Part shown: positions 44,051 to 58,300 of the stretch, piece by piece
Layout: each line of letters opens with the position of its first letter
Numbering within the stretch: position 1 is the first letter of the stretch
NCBI RefSeq assembly: GCF_901709675.1
Contig: NC_051088.1
Span: 22,581,193 to 22,645,192 of the forward strand
DNA length: 64,000 nt
Reading direction: 5' to 3'
Source: Syngnathus acus
Lineage: Eukaryota > Chordata > Actinopteri > Syngnathiformes > Syngnathidae
Translations under genes and position numbers: made by a program
Notes under the pieces: model-generated
Databases searched by the model: none
The model's input: only the letters and a program-made list of their open reading frames with translations
What the model was told of the DNA's origin: nothing

Positions 44051-46306
44051 CTTAAGTGACTGGCTTCTGGAATCTTTTTGCTTCATTTTGAAAATAGCTG
44101 GCAAACTAACACACGTGTAAAAATAAAATATGTTCGGGTGAAAGGCAGACTACACCTTGAACTGGTCGCCAGCCAGTCGCAACAACCAATCACACCCACA
44201 TACATCGTCACGGAGCGGGGAATATTCAAAGTAGGATCGGCACCAAATTAAAAAAAAAAAACGTTGCAAACACGTTTGATATAACAATGCACAATCGTTT
44301 GATAAAAACATGGTACTCACCAGCGATGCTTCTTTGTACACGAAGTCCATCCATCCAAGAAGTGTCGCGTGAGTGGTCAAATAAATCCTGCCTTCCATGA
44401 CGTGGTTGAAACAAACCAGCCAGCTGCAAACGTCCGATTTATCCTTTCAATATCCAGGTTTTTTCTTTTTAAAGTCCGCCTTGAAAATGCTTATATCAGT
44501 CAGGTCCGTCGTCCGCGCCCGGCTTCATCCATTTGAGTAGCAGACATTTTTTGTCTTTTTTTTTCGGGGTCGTCGATTGAATCTAAAAGGAGGGTCAACT
44601 CAATATTTTTCTTAAGAGTACTTTCTTTGCGCCTCCACTAACTTATACACCGCATTCTAATTGAAACTGCGTTTGTGGCGTATCCTAAAAAAAAACCTAC
44701 CTGTTTTGATTAACCTCAGGTGTTGGGGTCGGCCATTTTGCTACTTTCTGTCCACTGAAAATGACCATTACATTTCTCAGTCCCGTCATTTGCAAACTGG
44801 GCCGTGATTGGTCGTTACGTGAGCAACTGTGACGTCACTTTGACCAGAGGGGATTTTAACATTGTATTTAAAACACATAGCGCTGAACTTTATTTTTACA
44901 CAAATTACTGTACACTGTACAGCAGCGCAGGCTAAAGAATGAAAGCACTCATCAAAATATGTTTTTCCAATATTAAAACTATTGCTGGAATGGAAAGAAA
45001 ATGAAAAGTGCACATATTTAAAATGCATTTTTATTTCTGTTTACAAGAAACAAAAGCAGACCAATATGAGGGGGCATCAAAGGAGTGGGAAACTGTATAT
45101 AAAGAAACCTCTGGCTTCCTGAAGGGGGGGAAAATCTGTACAATTCAAAAGAATATTCTTACAAAACATGCCACTTACAATAAAAATCAATATATTTATT
45201 TGTCGTCCCTAAAAGTATATCTGCTGTACAGATGCAACATCTTTTTAAAAAAAGTAGGTGAGGTTAAGAAAAAAAACAACTTCAATTTGAACAAACGTTT
45301 TAAATTATAAGATATGAAGAAAACTTAAATTAAGATTTCAGAATAGTTGAAAATGTCTAAAATCCAGTGAGAGGCGTTAGGTCTCATGATGGGCTTCCCT
45401 TGAAATAGGAACATTGGAAACACACATGTAGAATCACTGCTTGGGATACTTGATCGATATCTACCACTTGAGCAAACTTCTCCATTATATATAGATAGCT
45501 AGATAGATAGATTCATAAGAGTGCAATTCATTACCGGGTTAAGTCTGGGGTGGATTTTGGGATTATTCCACACATGAGGCCAAGTAACCATTTCACAACA
45601 CATTCACTTCTAGAGGGAAGATACAAAGATAAGAAGAAAAAGCTTCCATTCGGGGGAGGGGAGTCATCCAATTGGAGGCAAAGATGGAACATGATTTGGT
45701 AAGCATAAATACAAAACAAAATTACATAAATACAAACGCGATGCACCACCCGCTGTCTTGTGTCACGTGCATTCCTTTATGTCATCGCCTCGGCTTCTCC
45801 TCTTACCGCGTTGTTTTAGATTTCGACAAACTGAGAGCTTATAGCAAAAAACACCAATAGAAAAACAGGTTGATGCAAAAAAACACTCTGGTTCATATAC
45901 ATAAAGATATTAGTTTGCCATTTTACATATATTTATACCTATGTACAGCTTTTGTTAAAATGATATCCAGTGGTTGATTTTTGTCTTTCTTCCATCTCTA
46001 CAATTTCTTGATTACAAAGAGACTTGCTGGCTACGCAGGCCCCAAATGCATAAACCGTTATATACATTTGTACAAGTTTGCATTTTTCTTTTCATCCTGT
46101 GAGGTGTTTGGGTTTTTCTTTTTTTTTTCCTGGGGAAGGAAGGGATAACATAGCAGTGAGGGATGTTTTTAGTAAAGCTCCCTTTAAAGACTTTTTTTTT
46201 TTTTCCTTTCGACTCTCAGGTAGACGAGGAAACAAATGCCCTTTCATCCAATTAGTCTTTCCCTGCCATCGGTTGAGCCTGGAGGACAGGACCGGCGCTA
46301 GAAAAG

Positions 46307-46338
<32 letters not shown>

Positions 46339-47461
46339 TGCACGTGGGAAGTAGAAACGCCGCAGGCTGCACTCAGGCAAAAGGAAGACCCACAACAGTA
46401 GAATGTTTTTTTCCGCAAAATCCGACGGAGGATGTGAGCGTGATTGATTGAAAGAGGACATTTTAGTAGTCGTGCGTGCGTCCGCCGGCGGCGGCGGACA
46501 AGAAGAAGACGAAGGGGATCGAGATGGATGATGCGTTGGCAGGCGGGATGCGATGCTGAGCTTCTGATTGCCTTTTAGTTGTAATGCTTATCAAAAACGC
46601 TTCCTCTGTATAAATAAGTCACGAATAATAATCATCATCATCAGGTGGGCTCCGTGTCGTAAATGATCATCAGCATAGAGTAGACGGAGCAAACCTGCTG
46701 CTTAAGATTCCCTGCTTGTCCAAGAACGGCCCCTCCCGACCCCACTTTCATTCCACAGTAGCAGTCAACAGTTTTGTTGTTTTTTTTTTTTCTTTTCTTT
46801 TTTTCTATACAAAGCGGTCACTTCCCCGCTTCGATCAATGAGGTAGACCGGGTCCGACGAACCTTTTCGGACTGCGCGCCGGGGCGCCTCCGGAGTCACT
46901 AACAGTTCATATTCAACCAAGATTGTCTCGCTAGCCAACGTCGGCGTCGTCTTTATTGATGATTCTATGAGGGGGCGGGGAAGGGCGGGGCAGGGCGGAG
47001 GGGCCTTTTTGTCACGGGCGGCGGTGTGATCGCAAGTGAGATTGGAAGTACTGTAGGTCCAAAGTAGAAATGCATTACGAGTTCATTTGTAGGGTTTTAA
47101 AATGGCTTCTTTGTTTTCTCATTGTTGATGCATGGCGCTTGTTGTCATGATTGTTCCCAATATTTTTTCTTAAAGGGCCAAGCAAAAACTGTGATTGGGG
47201 GGGGACAAAAAATACCCGCCCCATTGCTGTGGTGTCCACCATCAAGAGGGGAGGTGGCGGTGGTGCTGCGATGATTAATGCTCGTCAAACCTTTGGCTAC
47301 ATGCTCTACTGTCACTCGGAGTCGTCCCAAGATGGAGGCCAGCCTTCCTCCGCTTGGGGGAGAGCAGCTTATGCACTGGCAAAGTCAAGTTTAAAAACAA
47401 ACAAACAAAAATAGGCTTTGGTGCAGAAAGGAGGCCATGCTCCTTCCTTCCTTCCTTCGTC
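44051..47461 (-). other. Convergent gap: decayed repeat and kmt2d 3' UTR
   Basis: From 44,139 to 44,202 there is a phrase (GCAGACTACACCTTGAACTG followed by GTCGCCAGCCAGTCGCA) that resembles a dispersed teleost repeat, truncated here. The rest, read on the minus strand, is most likely the kmt2d 3' UTR. Candidate minus-strand AATAAA signals (TTTATT on the plus strand) lie at 45,030-45,035 and 44,889-44,894. No coding frame of note is present. A (CA)n tract lies at 46,307-46,331. Confidence 0.5.
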
Positions 47462-49089
47462 TCAGTTCATCCACTTGCGGCAATTCCAGGCTCCGCAGTG
47501 GCACGGGATCTTGTGCTGGTCGTCCTCAAAGTCAAACTGGTAGTCGTAGGTCAGCTGCAATGCACAAACACGTCCGCTCACGCCTCGGTCGCAGTAAGGG
47601 CTTCATTGAGAAGCCGATCGCCGGCGCGTTTGCATTTACGTCATGTCGTCAAACGTGGCGGCGCTTGCTAAGCGTCGTTAACTTGCTCTTAATAAAATGA
47701 GCGCGAAACACGACAAGCGCACCAAGATGACAGGAGGAAAGCAGCGACCGAGAACATAACCTGGAACATGAAGGCCTCCTGAGTGAAAGGACGCGCAGCA
47801 AATACCTCCTCTCCTTTGGGGATTCTGCGGCTGGAGATGATGATGATCTTGTCCTCCTTGTCGAAGGTCACAACTTCAGCCACGCAGTTGGGAGCGCAGG
47901 AATGGTTGACATAGCTGCCGTGGAGAAGAAAAGGTGAAAATTAAACGGGGCGACGCAAAACGGAATGACATGATTTTGCAGCAAATTCACAGGCGCACAA
48001 GATTTGACCAGCTTTGTTCTCTGCAGTGCCACCTGTTGGATCTGTTGGGGAACTACATAGTATGGAGAATTACACGCCATACTGTTTGTATGTGTTGCTG
48101 CTCCACTTGAGCAACTTGTATTAGATGAAACTAGTTTGGTTGAAGGCTGAACATCGGAATTTAAATCACACAACTTTCCGCATTAAAATAAAAAGCCCTG
48201 TAATTGCAAACTGTCTCCGCTTTTTAAATATTCAGGCGTTTTTGTTACTACTCCTTAAAAAATTGCAACCATATTGAATAAACACTTTTTACTGATCCCT
48301 CATTGTGTTTATGTCATATAAGACAATCATACAATAATTGCTGATGGCCCTCAGATGCAAAATGTTGAGCAACCTCTCTATTTTTGCTAAGACAACTCGT
48401 CGTCAGGATTGCTTACCGAGCCGGGCCGCCGGTCAGAGTGGCGTCAATCACCTGCTCATTGTTGATGCGGAACATGTAGATGCCACGGTTCTGGGACAAA
48501 GGCAGAAGATGAGCCGAAGGGCTTTCGGGTCATTTTGTGGCGCCGCAACCTCGGGCGCACGTACCTGCAACTCGTAAATCTTCTCCCGGCGGTTGGCCAC
48601 CTCATTGCGGATGACGGTGCCGATGTACTCGATGACCATGGTGTGCTTCTCCAGATCTTTGGCGGCGTACAAACCTAAGCCCTGAATGCGGGAGCGAGCC
48701 AGGTACACGTTGTTCTTCCACTCGGTCTTGAGGCGCCGGTACTGCGAGGACTTGGAGTGGACGAACTGCTTGCTGTATGGCGTGTTCATCTCGCAGGTGA
48801 AGGTGCTCTGGTAGGCCTTGGACACGCTGGTGCTGTTCAAGGTGTGCGGCCTGGGCACAGACGGCAAAGAAAAGCGCTCAGTAGCGCTACAAAAAAAACA
48901 AAAACAAAGGTCATGGCCTCTTTGACCAAAAAAGGGCCGCAACGCAGGCCAAACGTACCTTTTGCATTGTGTGGGCACTTTGGGCTCGGAGCGAGCACAA
49001 CCGGTGGGATTAATCATCAGAGGGAGCTCCATCAGCGGGTGACGGCCGTATCGGAACTGGTAGTTGTGGCAGTTCTCCACGCCGGGCAA
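47462..49089 (-). CDS. kmt2d: kmt2d Win motif, SET and post-SET exons
   Basis: Exon 48,959-49,089 carries [14 protein letters not shown], the WDR5-binding Win motif. Exons 48,565-48,850, 48,417-48,490, 47,806-47,914 and 47,462-47,554 encode the SET domain. Landmarks are [20 protein letters not shown] (S-adenosylmethionine pocket start), [20 protein letters not shown], the catalytic [23 protein letters not shown] and post-[14 protein letters not shown], with the terminal zinc cysteines. The stop codon is at 47,462-47,464. No key residue is missing, so the enzyme should be active. Confidence 0.95.
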
Positions 49090-52000
49090 CTGCGATACAA
49101 GAAAGGTGAGAAAATGGTGTTCAATGTGCTTTGGCCAACATGACCGTGCCACTGAGATTTGCACCCAGAAGCTCACAACTGTGAGATGGATGCGCTAACC
49201 ACTCGGTAGCTCCAAATATTTGGCTTCTTACCGACTCGGTGATGCGCATGACGGCGTGAATGGTGAGGCCAAACATTTCTTCTCCTTTGACGTGTTCGGT
49301 GAAAAGCTTCAGCATGGAGGATTCATCTCGCAGTTTGGCAACCTTGTGAACCACCTGTTCCCAGATTCCTACCGAGAAACGGGACGAAACATTTGGTCTC
49401 CGCCACGGGGGAAGCGAGCACGGAGTGTATTTGGAGTCTTACCCTGCGGCGTCATGTCACGGTACTGCAAATCCTCCATGCCGTGTTCCAGAACACGCAC
49501 CTCAAACAAGGGGCGGCCGTCGTCCTCGCCGATGCGACAACGGTAGCGACAACGCTTGTTGGGCACGCGCGTGCTCCAGTAGATACGCGTGGCCTCGTAG
49601 CCCACGGGGAAGATGGCGGTGGGCGAGTGGAAGACGGCCATTTGGGAAGGGAGCAGCTGCCCGACGGCGTGGAAAATCAGGCCGCCGACGCGGAAGAGAT
49701 GGACGCGGTCCCCTCGCTGCAAGATGCTGGCGATCTGCTTGACTTCGTCACGCTCGATGTAGACCCGCCGTAAGACGGCGAAAGAGCAGAGTTCGTCTTC
49801 GCTGGGGCCCTTGAGCTTGTGCTGGGTGCACAGCATGGTTTTGTCTTTGAAGAACATGCAGCGGGCCCGGATGGCGCAGGCAAAGTGGTAGACGTTTGGG
49901 CAGCGCAGTCGGTTGCAGCTGTTGGTGGCGCCCGTTTTCTGGCAGCACGCGCACAGCGTGCGCAAGCCGCGACGCAGCGCCACCTCCACGTTGATCAGCG
50001 CGCCTCCTTGCGTCTCGTAGACTTCGGTGGACCACAGGGCGCAGTTGAGGTGCACCCACAGGTCCACGTCGATGTTGAGCAAGCGGGCCGGTCCGTCCGT
50101 GGCTCCGTCGCCCTGCTCGTGGCAGAAGCAGCACTTGCGCTTATCGCGCGGCAACCTCTCGGGTCGCAGGGTGATGCGGAGGCGCTCCATCAGCTCCAAC
50201 ACCTCGCGGCCGCTCTCCTTCTTGGAACCGCCCTTGCGGATGGAGATGACGATCTGCAGCCGCTTCCAGCGAATGCCCTTCCATTTTTTCACGTGGGGGA
50301 CTAAGAGCTCCTCGTCGGGAGAGAGAGGCCTGCGTTGCTTCACCACCTTGAGAGAGGACTCCGACGGGCTGGCGGGATCCGCCGTGAGGGGCTCGCCGAC
50401 CGCTTCCTCCTTCTTGGCGATGAGCTTTAGGGGCTCTTCTGGTGGAGCCGCGGGGTGATCGGAGGCCGTCTCTGGAGCGGCGAGTGTCGACTGCGTCGAG
50501 TCGTCGCTTTCCGGCTCCGTCTTGATCTGAACAGCGGGCGGAGAGGCGGGCGAGGGGGATGAGACTTTTACGCCCGGCTTTTTGGAAGGTTCCACCTCAT
50601 TGGTCGGAAGCGGAGCTGGGGTCGAAGGACGGGGAGGGGACGGCGACGGAGGCGGGGATTCCTCCACCGGTATGATGGGAAGGTGGCGCACATCCAAGTC
50701 GTTTACGTTGGTGGTATAACAGTGCTGGACTGTTTTGTCGTCGTTGGCCGGGAATTCCTGAAAGCAAATGCGATCAGACAAAAAGTCAAACTTGCGCTAG
50801 CTGATCCAAGTGAGCTTCGACCGACCTGTTTGATCAGTGCCAGAATGTCCACTTGTTTCTTCAACGTGCAGCCAGGCAGAGACACGTCAAATTGCCGTAA
50901 CCACTCGTCCTGACCGGATGAGGCGTTGTCCTTAAGACACAAGGCACCTGGAAGACACGTTGGAAAGAATCAGCTGAGCTCAATTATCAAGTATGCTGGA
51001 TTTCCAAGAGGAGCCTACCTGACTGTCCGGGCCCTTTTCCAGGATCATCCACTCCAGGGTTCTGAGAAGGGAAGGTCACCTCGTATGACCCCGGCATTCT
51101 TATCTTGAGCAGCCGGGCCGTTGCCGCCATCACGTCGTTCAGTTTCTGAGAAAACTTTTCAGTCAGCGATGCGAGCGGGGACAAGATGGTCGGAACCCGG
51201 TCGTACCTTGGCTGCCATGGAGGACAACGTGAAGGTGACGGCCACCTCGTTACTTTTGGCCTTATCCCAGCGATTGGAGATGGAAACCGCTCGGCCGTCC
51301 GCCGCTTCAAATGGTTTGCTCTCCGAGAAGGCTAACGTGCGAGAAAAAGGCGTTGTCGTATTGCTGAAAGCTTCTCCATTATACTTGAAGACAAATCTTG
51401 TCTGTTTTTTTTTTTACCTGGGATGGCCGTGCGAGGAATGAGGGGAATGACGGGGGAGATGGCCCTCTCCGTCTCCTCTTCCTTTGGCTCACGCAGGCGA
51501 GGGAAGCGCGGAGTTTCTTCTCCGACGTTACTCTCCGGGGAGGACGCCGGAATGATGCTGTCTGGGGCGTCCTCATCGTCGCTTTCCATCCTGTTAGAGA
51601 AAAAAATGATCGTTTTGCTTCAGAGACATGCGAGACGACAGCAAAGAAGCCAGCCTGCTGTACCTGATGTCCTCGTTCTGGTTATGTGGCGGAGTGGGAA
51701 GCGCCGCGAGGATGTCCACGCTCTTTGTCTCCTCGCTCACCGCTTCTGCACACACAAACGAGTTGAGAAACATTTAAAAAGTGAGATTTCGGGCAACTAC
51801 TCAATACAAACGTCCGGGTTTTTACCGATGTGTTTGTTTTTCAAATCTGCATTTTTCGGACCCTGAGAAAGTTCCTCCCCGGGAGTCACTCCATTCAGCA
51901 GCTTGTGCTGTACAGAAGGCGGAGGTGTCGGCGGCAGCGAGGAAGGAGGCGTCGGCGGGTTGCTGAGGTTGCTCTGTGAGGGAAGATCATCCGACCTTGT

Positions 52001-55000
52001 TCAACGGCCCGAGCGAAAGGACCACAAGATTTGACCTCGGCTTTACCTTGGTGACTAACTGAGAATAGTAGTCGGGGATGTTGTCGAGCATGGCGTTTCC
52101 AAAAGACCCTTTGAGTTGGGCTTTGCCATTGGCCGGGCTGCTCCCAAAAGGAGCAAACAGATCCAGGCTGGCTGTGATGGAAGGTTCCATCAGGGGCAGC
52201 AGAGAGAGACCCTGGCAAAGTAAAAGCCCGATTAGCAGCCAGTACGGAAGCAATCACTTGAGAACCGTGCGTGTACCTGTTTGAGTTGCTTTAGGAGTGC
52301 TTCGGCACTTTTGCCAACTTCTTCCTTCTTATTCTTCTTGCGTGCGTTGAAGCCCCGGTCTCCAGGTGCTTTATTCGTGCGCTTTGGCTTTTGTGCCGGA
52401 GTCCTTTTGCTAATAGACTGCAAATCCTGAGTGTCAAGAAAATAACTGTATAGTATATACTCCTCCACAGAAGAGCTCAGTGAAGAAGAAGAAAAAAAAA
52501 AGATAAGAAAACTGACCTCCATATTTCGTGGAGTCCCTTGAAGTTTCTGTTCCAGCATTGCCAGTTTGCTGTTGATGTGGCCATTGATCTCATTGTGGAT
52601 GCCATCAGAGGGCCTCTGGGCAGCAAGCTGAAGGTTCTTTGTTCTCAGGAGCTTCTGGAGCAATTGTTGCCCAGTTTCAGATCTGCTGTCATCTGCATTC
52701 ATGAACGCAGAGTTGCTCCCTGAAGAAACCAAGTCGCCCGTGGCTTCTCGCTTGATGGCACCAGATGCGGCTTCTCCTGCACCGTCACAGTGCACCTCCC
52801 TTGGTTCCTGTTTAATGTTTTGCAGGGTCAACTTGCACAGGTCCCCTTGCGTGGAGCCACGCAGCGGGTGAGGATCGCGGCCGTCTGCGACATGCGGCGA
52901 CTGTTGTCGAGCGTACGATTCCGTCTGCGGACCGTTTGGAATGGGCGCTTCGCCGAGCGACGACATCTGCGATTCCACTTTCAGCCCTGCGCACTCAAAT
53001 GGAGTCTTGGCTCCCGGTGACCTGAGTGGAGACGCCTTGACTTGACCGTACGGACTTCCCCTTCCGGCTCGGCCGTCGGCTAACGACGGCGAAGAGACGT
53101 GGGCCGGGTGCGGGGAGGTGGGGTGGGTGGGGCTCATGCCGAAAGAACCTCTCGGGGAACACGCGTGAGAAGGGGATCCCTGCGTACGGATCCCCGCTGC
53201 TGTCGTTAGTGCCTGCTGCTGGTGCTGGTTCGGGGTGGGCGGGCGCATCCCGACAACTTGGCCCAGCGGGCTTCTGAGATCGCCGGGTAGCGACTGACGT
53301 GGCGATGTGGGCCTGAACATGCGGCTGTGGTCCACAGGAGAGCGCGGCACCAGCAGCTGCCCCCTCATAACCGGATGTTGTATAGCCTGCCCCATTTGCG
53401 GTGCCATGGGTCCGGGCTGAAAGTGAGGAGGGGCGCTCTGTTGCTGAGCGCACATCGCTCCCGGCTTCCCCATGGCGCCAAACGGAACGTGTTGCCCTTC
53501 CATTCTTGGCATTTGTTTTGCAGCGTGCGGCGCCTGTCCGGGTAACGCGTGATGTCTCAACTGACCTTGGGGTCCCTGACCCATGGGCATTCGCAGCATC
53601 CCAGGTCCCTGTCTCTGGGCAAGCATGGCTTGGATGTGTTGCAGTTGTTGATTGGGCGGAAGATTGCGCAAGTGTGGATTTTGGGCAATGATAGCCTGCA
53701 CCTGGAGGTTGATGGGGGTGCGTGCGGCTGCAGCCGGAAGCCCGGGCCTCTGCTGCACCATCCCGCCTGGCTGCTGAGCTCTCATCATGGCCATCATGGC
53801 CTGCTGCTTTTGCTGCTGTGCCATGAGGCTTTGCTGTTGAGGATGATTCATGAGGACAGACGGTTGCTGGATGTTGGGATCTGGGGATTGCTGCGTGACA
53901 TTTGGAAGCGGTTGTAGCCGTTGCTGCTGCAGCTGCTGCTGCTGGGCTAAGAAATCCGCAGATGTCCCTTCTTGTTTAACCACCATCAAAGTGGGCTTGT
54001 CAGAACCCCCCGAATCTTGCCTCTGTAGCGCAGCGGCAGGCAGTTGATGTTGCTGAGCCACACCCGCCTGTTGATTTACCATTAAACTGCTTTGTTGATC
54101 AGGAAGTGACGGTTGTTGCTGCATGGAATACGCCTGGTCTTGGTGCTGCTGCTGCTGCTGCTGATGAGGTGCTTGTGGCCCCAAATCAGCTTGCGGATCA
54201 TTCGCAGAGCCTCCCTGGCTGACGTGATTGGGGGTGGACGACCCACTATGCTGCGATGGAGTTTGGTTATCCCCGCTGAGATTGTCTCCCTCTTTCGTCT
54301 CCACCATTTGACTATCCGAAGCTCCTAAGGGCTGAGGCGTGCTCGTACCCGTTGAAGGGGATGACCCCATTTGTGGCGTGGAGGGTTGGGAAAGCCTTCC
54401 TTGCTCGTGGCCGGATTGGCTCATCAATGGCGTCGGTTGCCTTTGCTGCTGAACTTGAGCAAATGTTTTGGCGACATTCTGCTGCTGCTGCTGAGAAGAA
54501 AACACGCGTTGTGCCAGAATGTTTTGTTGTTGTTGCTGCTGTTGAGTCAGCTGAGCCTGCTGAGCCGGGGGACCCCCGAGAATAGCGTGACCCGGAGATA
54601 CATTCATTCCCTGCTGACCCATCATCGGAGCCCTCTGTTGTTGCGTCACTGGCTGGGTCCCAGGCAGCAGGGGCTGGGATGCCACCATGGCTGGAGCCTG
54701 GTTATTGGGCTGGCCAGCGTTAAAGTTCTGTGGCGGTGGAGCCCCAGGTTGACCTGCACCCATTACTTGTGGAACCTGAGCTATGTTCTGCTGAGTCATC
54801 TGACCGGCTAACATCTCCTGTTGCTGCGATCCGAGTGGATTCCCCATCAAGGCCGGCTGCGTCGGGGTCATCAAGGCCGACTGTTGATTTCGGTGTTGCT
54901 GCTGGCCCATCATGGCTTGCTGTTGCTGCTGGAGCTTTGCCATGTGCATCCTATGCTGAAGCTGTCTTTCTTGGAGAAGCCTGGGGTCAGCACCTTGCAT

Positions 55001-55283
55001 TCCAGCTGGCCCCGGTGGGAAGAATCCCGCCGGGGCGCCGGGGGGACACGCGGGCCGAGCACCGTTGGCTCCGAGAGCTACCGGAAGCTGAGGTTGGGCT
55101 CTTCCCATGAAAGGCTGACCTTGCGGCATCCGGACGGGCATTCCACCTTGGGGAACCATACCGTGGTGCTGGCTTATGACTGGACTTCCCTGTTGGCCCA
55201 TCACCATCTGGCCAGGTAACTTGGGAAACATGTGAGGTGGGGTTCCCTGTGCAGAATGTCCAGGAGCTAGAAGACCTGGACCT

Positions 55284-55314
<31 letters not shown>

Positions 55315-58300
55315 TGCTTCTATACTCAGCAATGAGATTGGTGTGCTCCTTCTGCTGTTTCCGTACCTGGAGCAAAAGAAATACTTGTTGTTGGTGGTTT
55401 TAATGATTTAAAAAAAAAAAACAGAAGCCAAAAGGGATTTGGCTCTGTTGAGAATCATAATAAAGAATAAATATGTTTTGAAATGTACTTACCTGGTCAA
55501 GCTGTTTCTGAATTTTGCTCTGCTCTTCAGTGACCAACTTGAGTTTCTCAGCGTCGGACTCAGCAAATTCTCTGCCGGCTTTCTTTGCGGTGCGTTGCTT
55601 AGCGCAAAGTGCCTTACGGGATTTCCGATGGACCCCGATTTGTTCTTCCAAAAATTTCAACTGCATCTGGAGTAACTGCTGAGTGTGGACAAGCCATTCC
55701 TCATACTGGTGCTGTTCGGAATTATCTGAAACCGGAAAAATGACCTTAGACATTTGCTCTTAAGGTAGATTACAAATAGCATAAACAATAACGCGGAACC
55801 GGCAGTGTAGTACATACTGATGATTCCTTGAACAAACGGAGGAGGGTTTGTTCTCGACTGGGTGGGATCACTGCTTTCTCCCTCCTGAAGGCAACAAGAA
55901 GGCATTCAATGGGGTCACGTCATCAAATGACAAACAAGAGTCACAGCTTACCTTTGGAGGCACGGATGGCATTTGACCTGGCTCTGTGCCTGAAGCAGAT
56001 GACAGTCTTTGAGCAAGTAGAGAAACCTGTTGCCTGAAAAGAAAGTAAAACATGCAACTCAACACAATAAACAGTTGTCAGTCTAGCACAAAGCTTTTTG
56101 GGGAAATTGTGCTTCCTTCAGCCGTATTGTACAAAAACAAATGAAGACAAATAAGCAGACGTATCATTTACAGATTAAAACAAAACTCCTTTTTAATACC
56201 TGTTGATGCCCGGGGGCACAACCATGGGGTCCTGTGCCAACACTCTCTTGATACCCTTAAGGGCCACCATCTTTGCCTTGGCGATGGGATCCATGTCGTC
56301 GGCGGCAAATTTGTCTAAATCTGCAAAACGCGGCCAAAGCAATATCGGTTGATACAGTACGTCAAAAAAATCAATTATTGCAGAATCATTGCCGATAAAG
56401 GTGGTTACCTTTGTCTGGGAAGAAATTGTTGGCCAGGGGCGACTGCTTCATCACAGGTTGCTGGGGTGGATGATTGAGCCCTGCATGCATTCCTGGCTGC
56501 CCCATTTTCACCATCGCTTGTTGCTGGCTCATGGCCATGTGAGGCGACGCCGCCGCCATTGCGCTTCCCAAAAGCCGTTGTTGATGCGGCGCCATGAGCG
56601 GAGCACGCGGCGCCATGCCGGGCGGGGCCATTGCGGCTTGAGATGGCGGACGGTGGTGTTGCGGCACCATTAACGGTACGGGCGCTTGTGAGTTTGACTG
56701 CTGGCAGGGAAAATGAGGCGCCATGCCTCCCTGGTGAAGGGAGCTAAGCTGCTGCTGCTGCTGCTGTTGTTGTTGCTTCTGCTGCTCCTTCTTCTCATGT
56801 TCCAGAAGATCTTGTATCAGGAGAGGCAACTCGCCATCCAACGAGCTTTCTACCTTGGCCAAGTCGACAGCAGCAGAGTGTTGTCCTCCAACGTCGGGCA
56901 AGTCCAGCGCGTCGTCTCCCATGTCGGCATGCGCAGCCACCGCGGGAAAAGGCAAGGGTCCGTCCTGAGCTTGTAGAGCGTATGGAAGCCCCCCTAAACG
57001 AACAGAACTGAGAGAAGCTGACGGGTGCTCCTGCTGCGCTGGCAAGGCCGAAGTTGCGTTCCCACCCAGCAGTAAAGAAATTTCATCTTTAACGGCATTC
57101 TGTCCTGACAGGAGCTGAGGGGTGAGACGTTCGACTTTGACTTTGGAGTTAGCAGCTGTGTTAGGAGAAGGCGGCCTTTGGGTGGATGACCTGCCCGGCG
57201 AGGCCGGTGTCGTCGAGAGGGACCTCTGGCCAGACTCTAACTTGACTTGTTGCGCCACGGCGGACCCAGAGGCCGATGAAGGGGTTTCGCTTTCCGCTTC
57301 GACTAAACGCAGCTGGTCCGAGAAACCATCCTTGGGGTCTCCTTGGTCTAGTTCGGGGTCAGTGTAAGCCAGCAGGTCGAACTCGTCACTATTAAGCAAG
57401 TCATCGAGATGTGGATCATTAGTCTCCAGGTTGTCCAGGTTTCCCAATTCGTCATCTCCTTTGTCCGGGTCCAAGTCAAGAGCTAAATCCTCTTCATCCT
57501 CCACACCGGCCTCGCCCGGGGCAACCCCGAGGCCCTCGAGATCAGGCTCCGGTAGTGCCTCATTGTGTTCTTGGTTTTGCTCTGCGACGAGGCTCGGTTG
57601 TGAGAGCTGCCGATGTCCGGCGCCGGGAGTGCTGGGACTCGAAAGTACCGCCTGGGGCTGCTGCGCTCCCGGGCCTGCAGACTGCTGAGGTAATAATTTC
57701 AATTGGGAGTCGATACCTCCCTGAGATGGAACAGCACCGGCCAGTGCTCCGGGATGCTGCTGCTGCTGCTGAACGTAAGGCGCTGGCATGTCTTGGGGGA
57801 CAAACAGACGCTGTCTGGGCTGAGGTCCACGAGGCATAAACTGAGGTCGGAGCGGCGGCCTCTGCGAGTTGTGTCTTAATTCGATAAACTGCGGCGGGGG
57901 TCCTTGGCCCATTGGTTGCATATTGTCTCCTCCACGCCCCGGTATGATGGGGTGAGGGTGACCCATAGCTTCCATCGCCTGGATGTTGACAGGAGAAGTG
58001 AGATTGTGTCTTATGGCCATAGCGTCCACACCCGGGTGGGGGAACCTCCTTGGTCCTGCAGCGGCATGCCATTGAGGAGGGAACGGTGGACGAGGAAACA
58101 TGCCGTGAGGCTTGTTGGGCCCACATGGCCTGAAGGACAGAGATGTAAAAAAGTTGAGTGATATTTCTGACCAATTTTGCTAAGCTGACAGCTTAAGGGC
58201 ATACCTGAGTGCACTCGGATCCATGATGGCGGGATTTCCTGTGGATGGTGGGCAAATGAGCTTGTCACCCAAGACGCTGGCATTCACGGGCATCTTTCCC

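Noticed and set aside
47689-47883. A separate small minus-strand gene starting [16 protein letters not shown].
   Set aside because: It is the kmt2d SET exon 47,806-47,914 read on into its intron.
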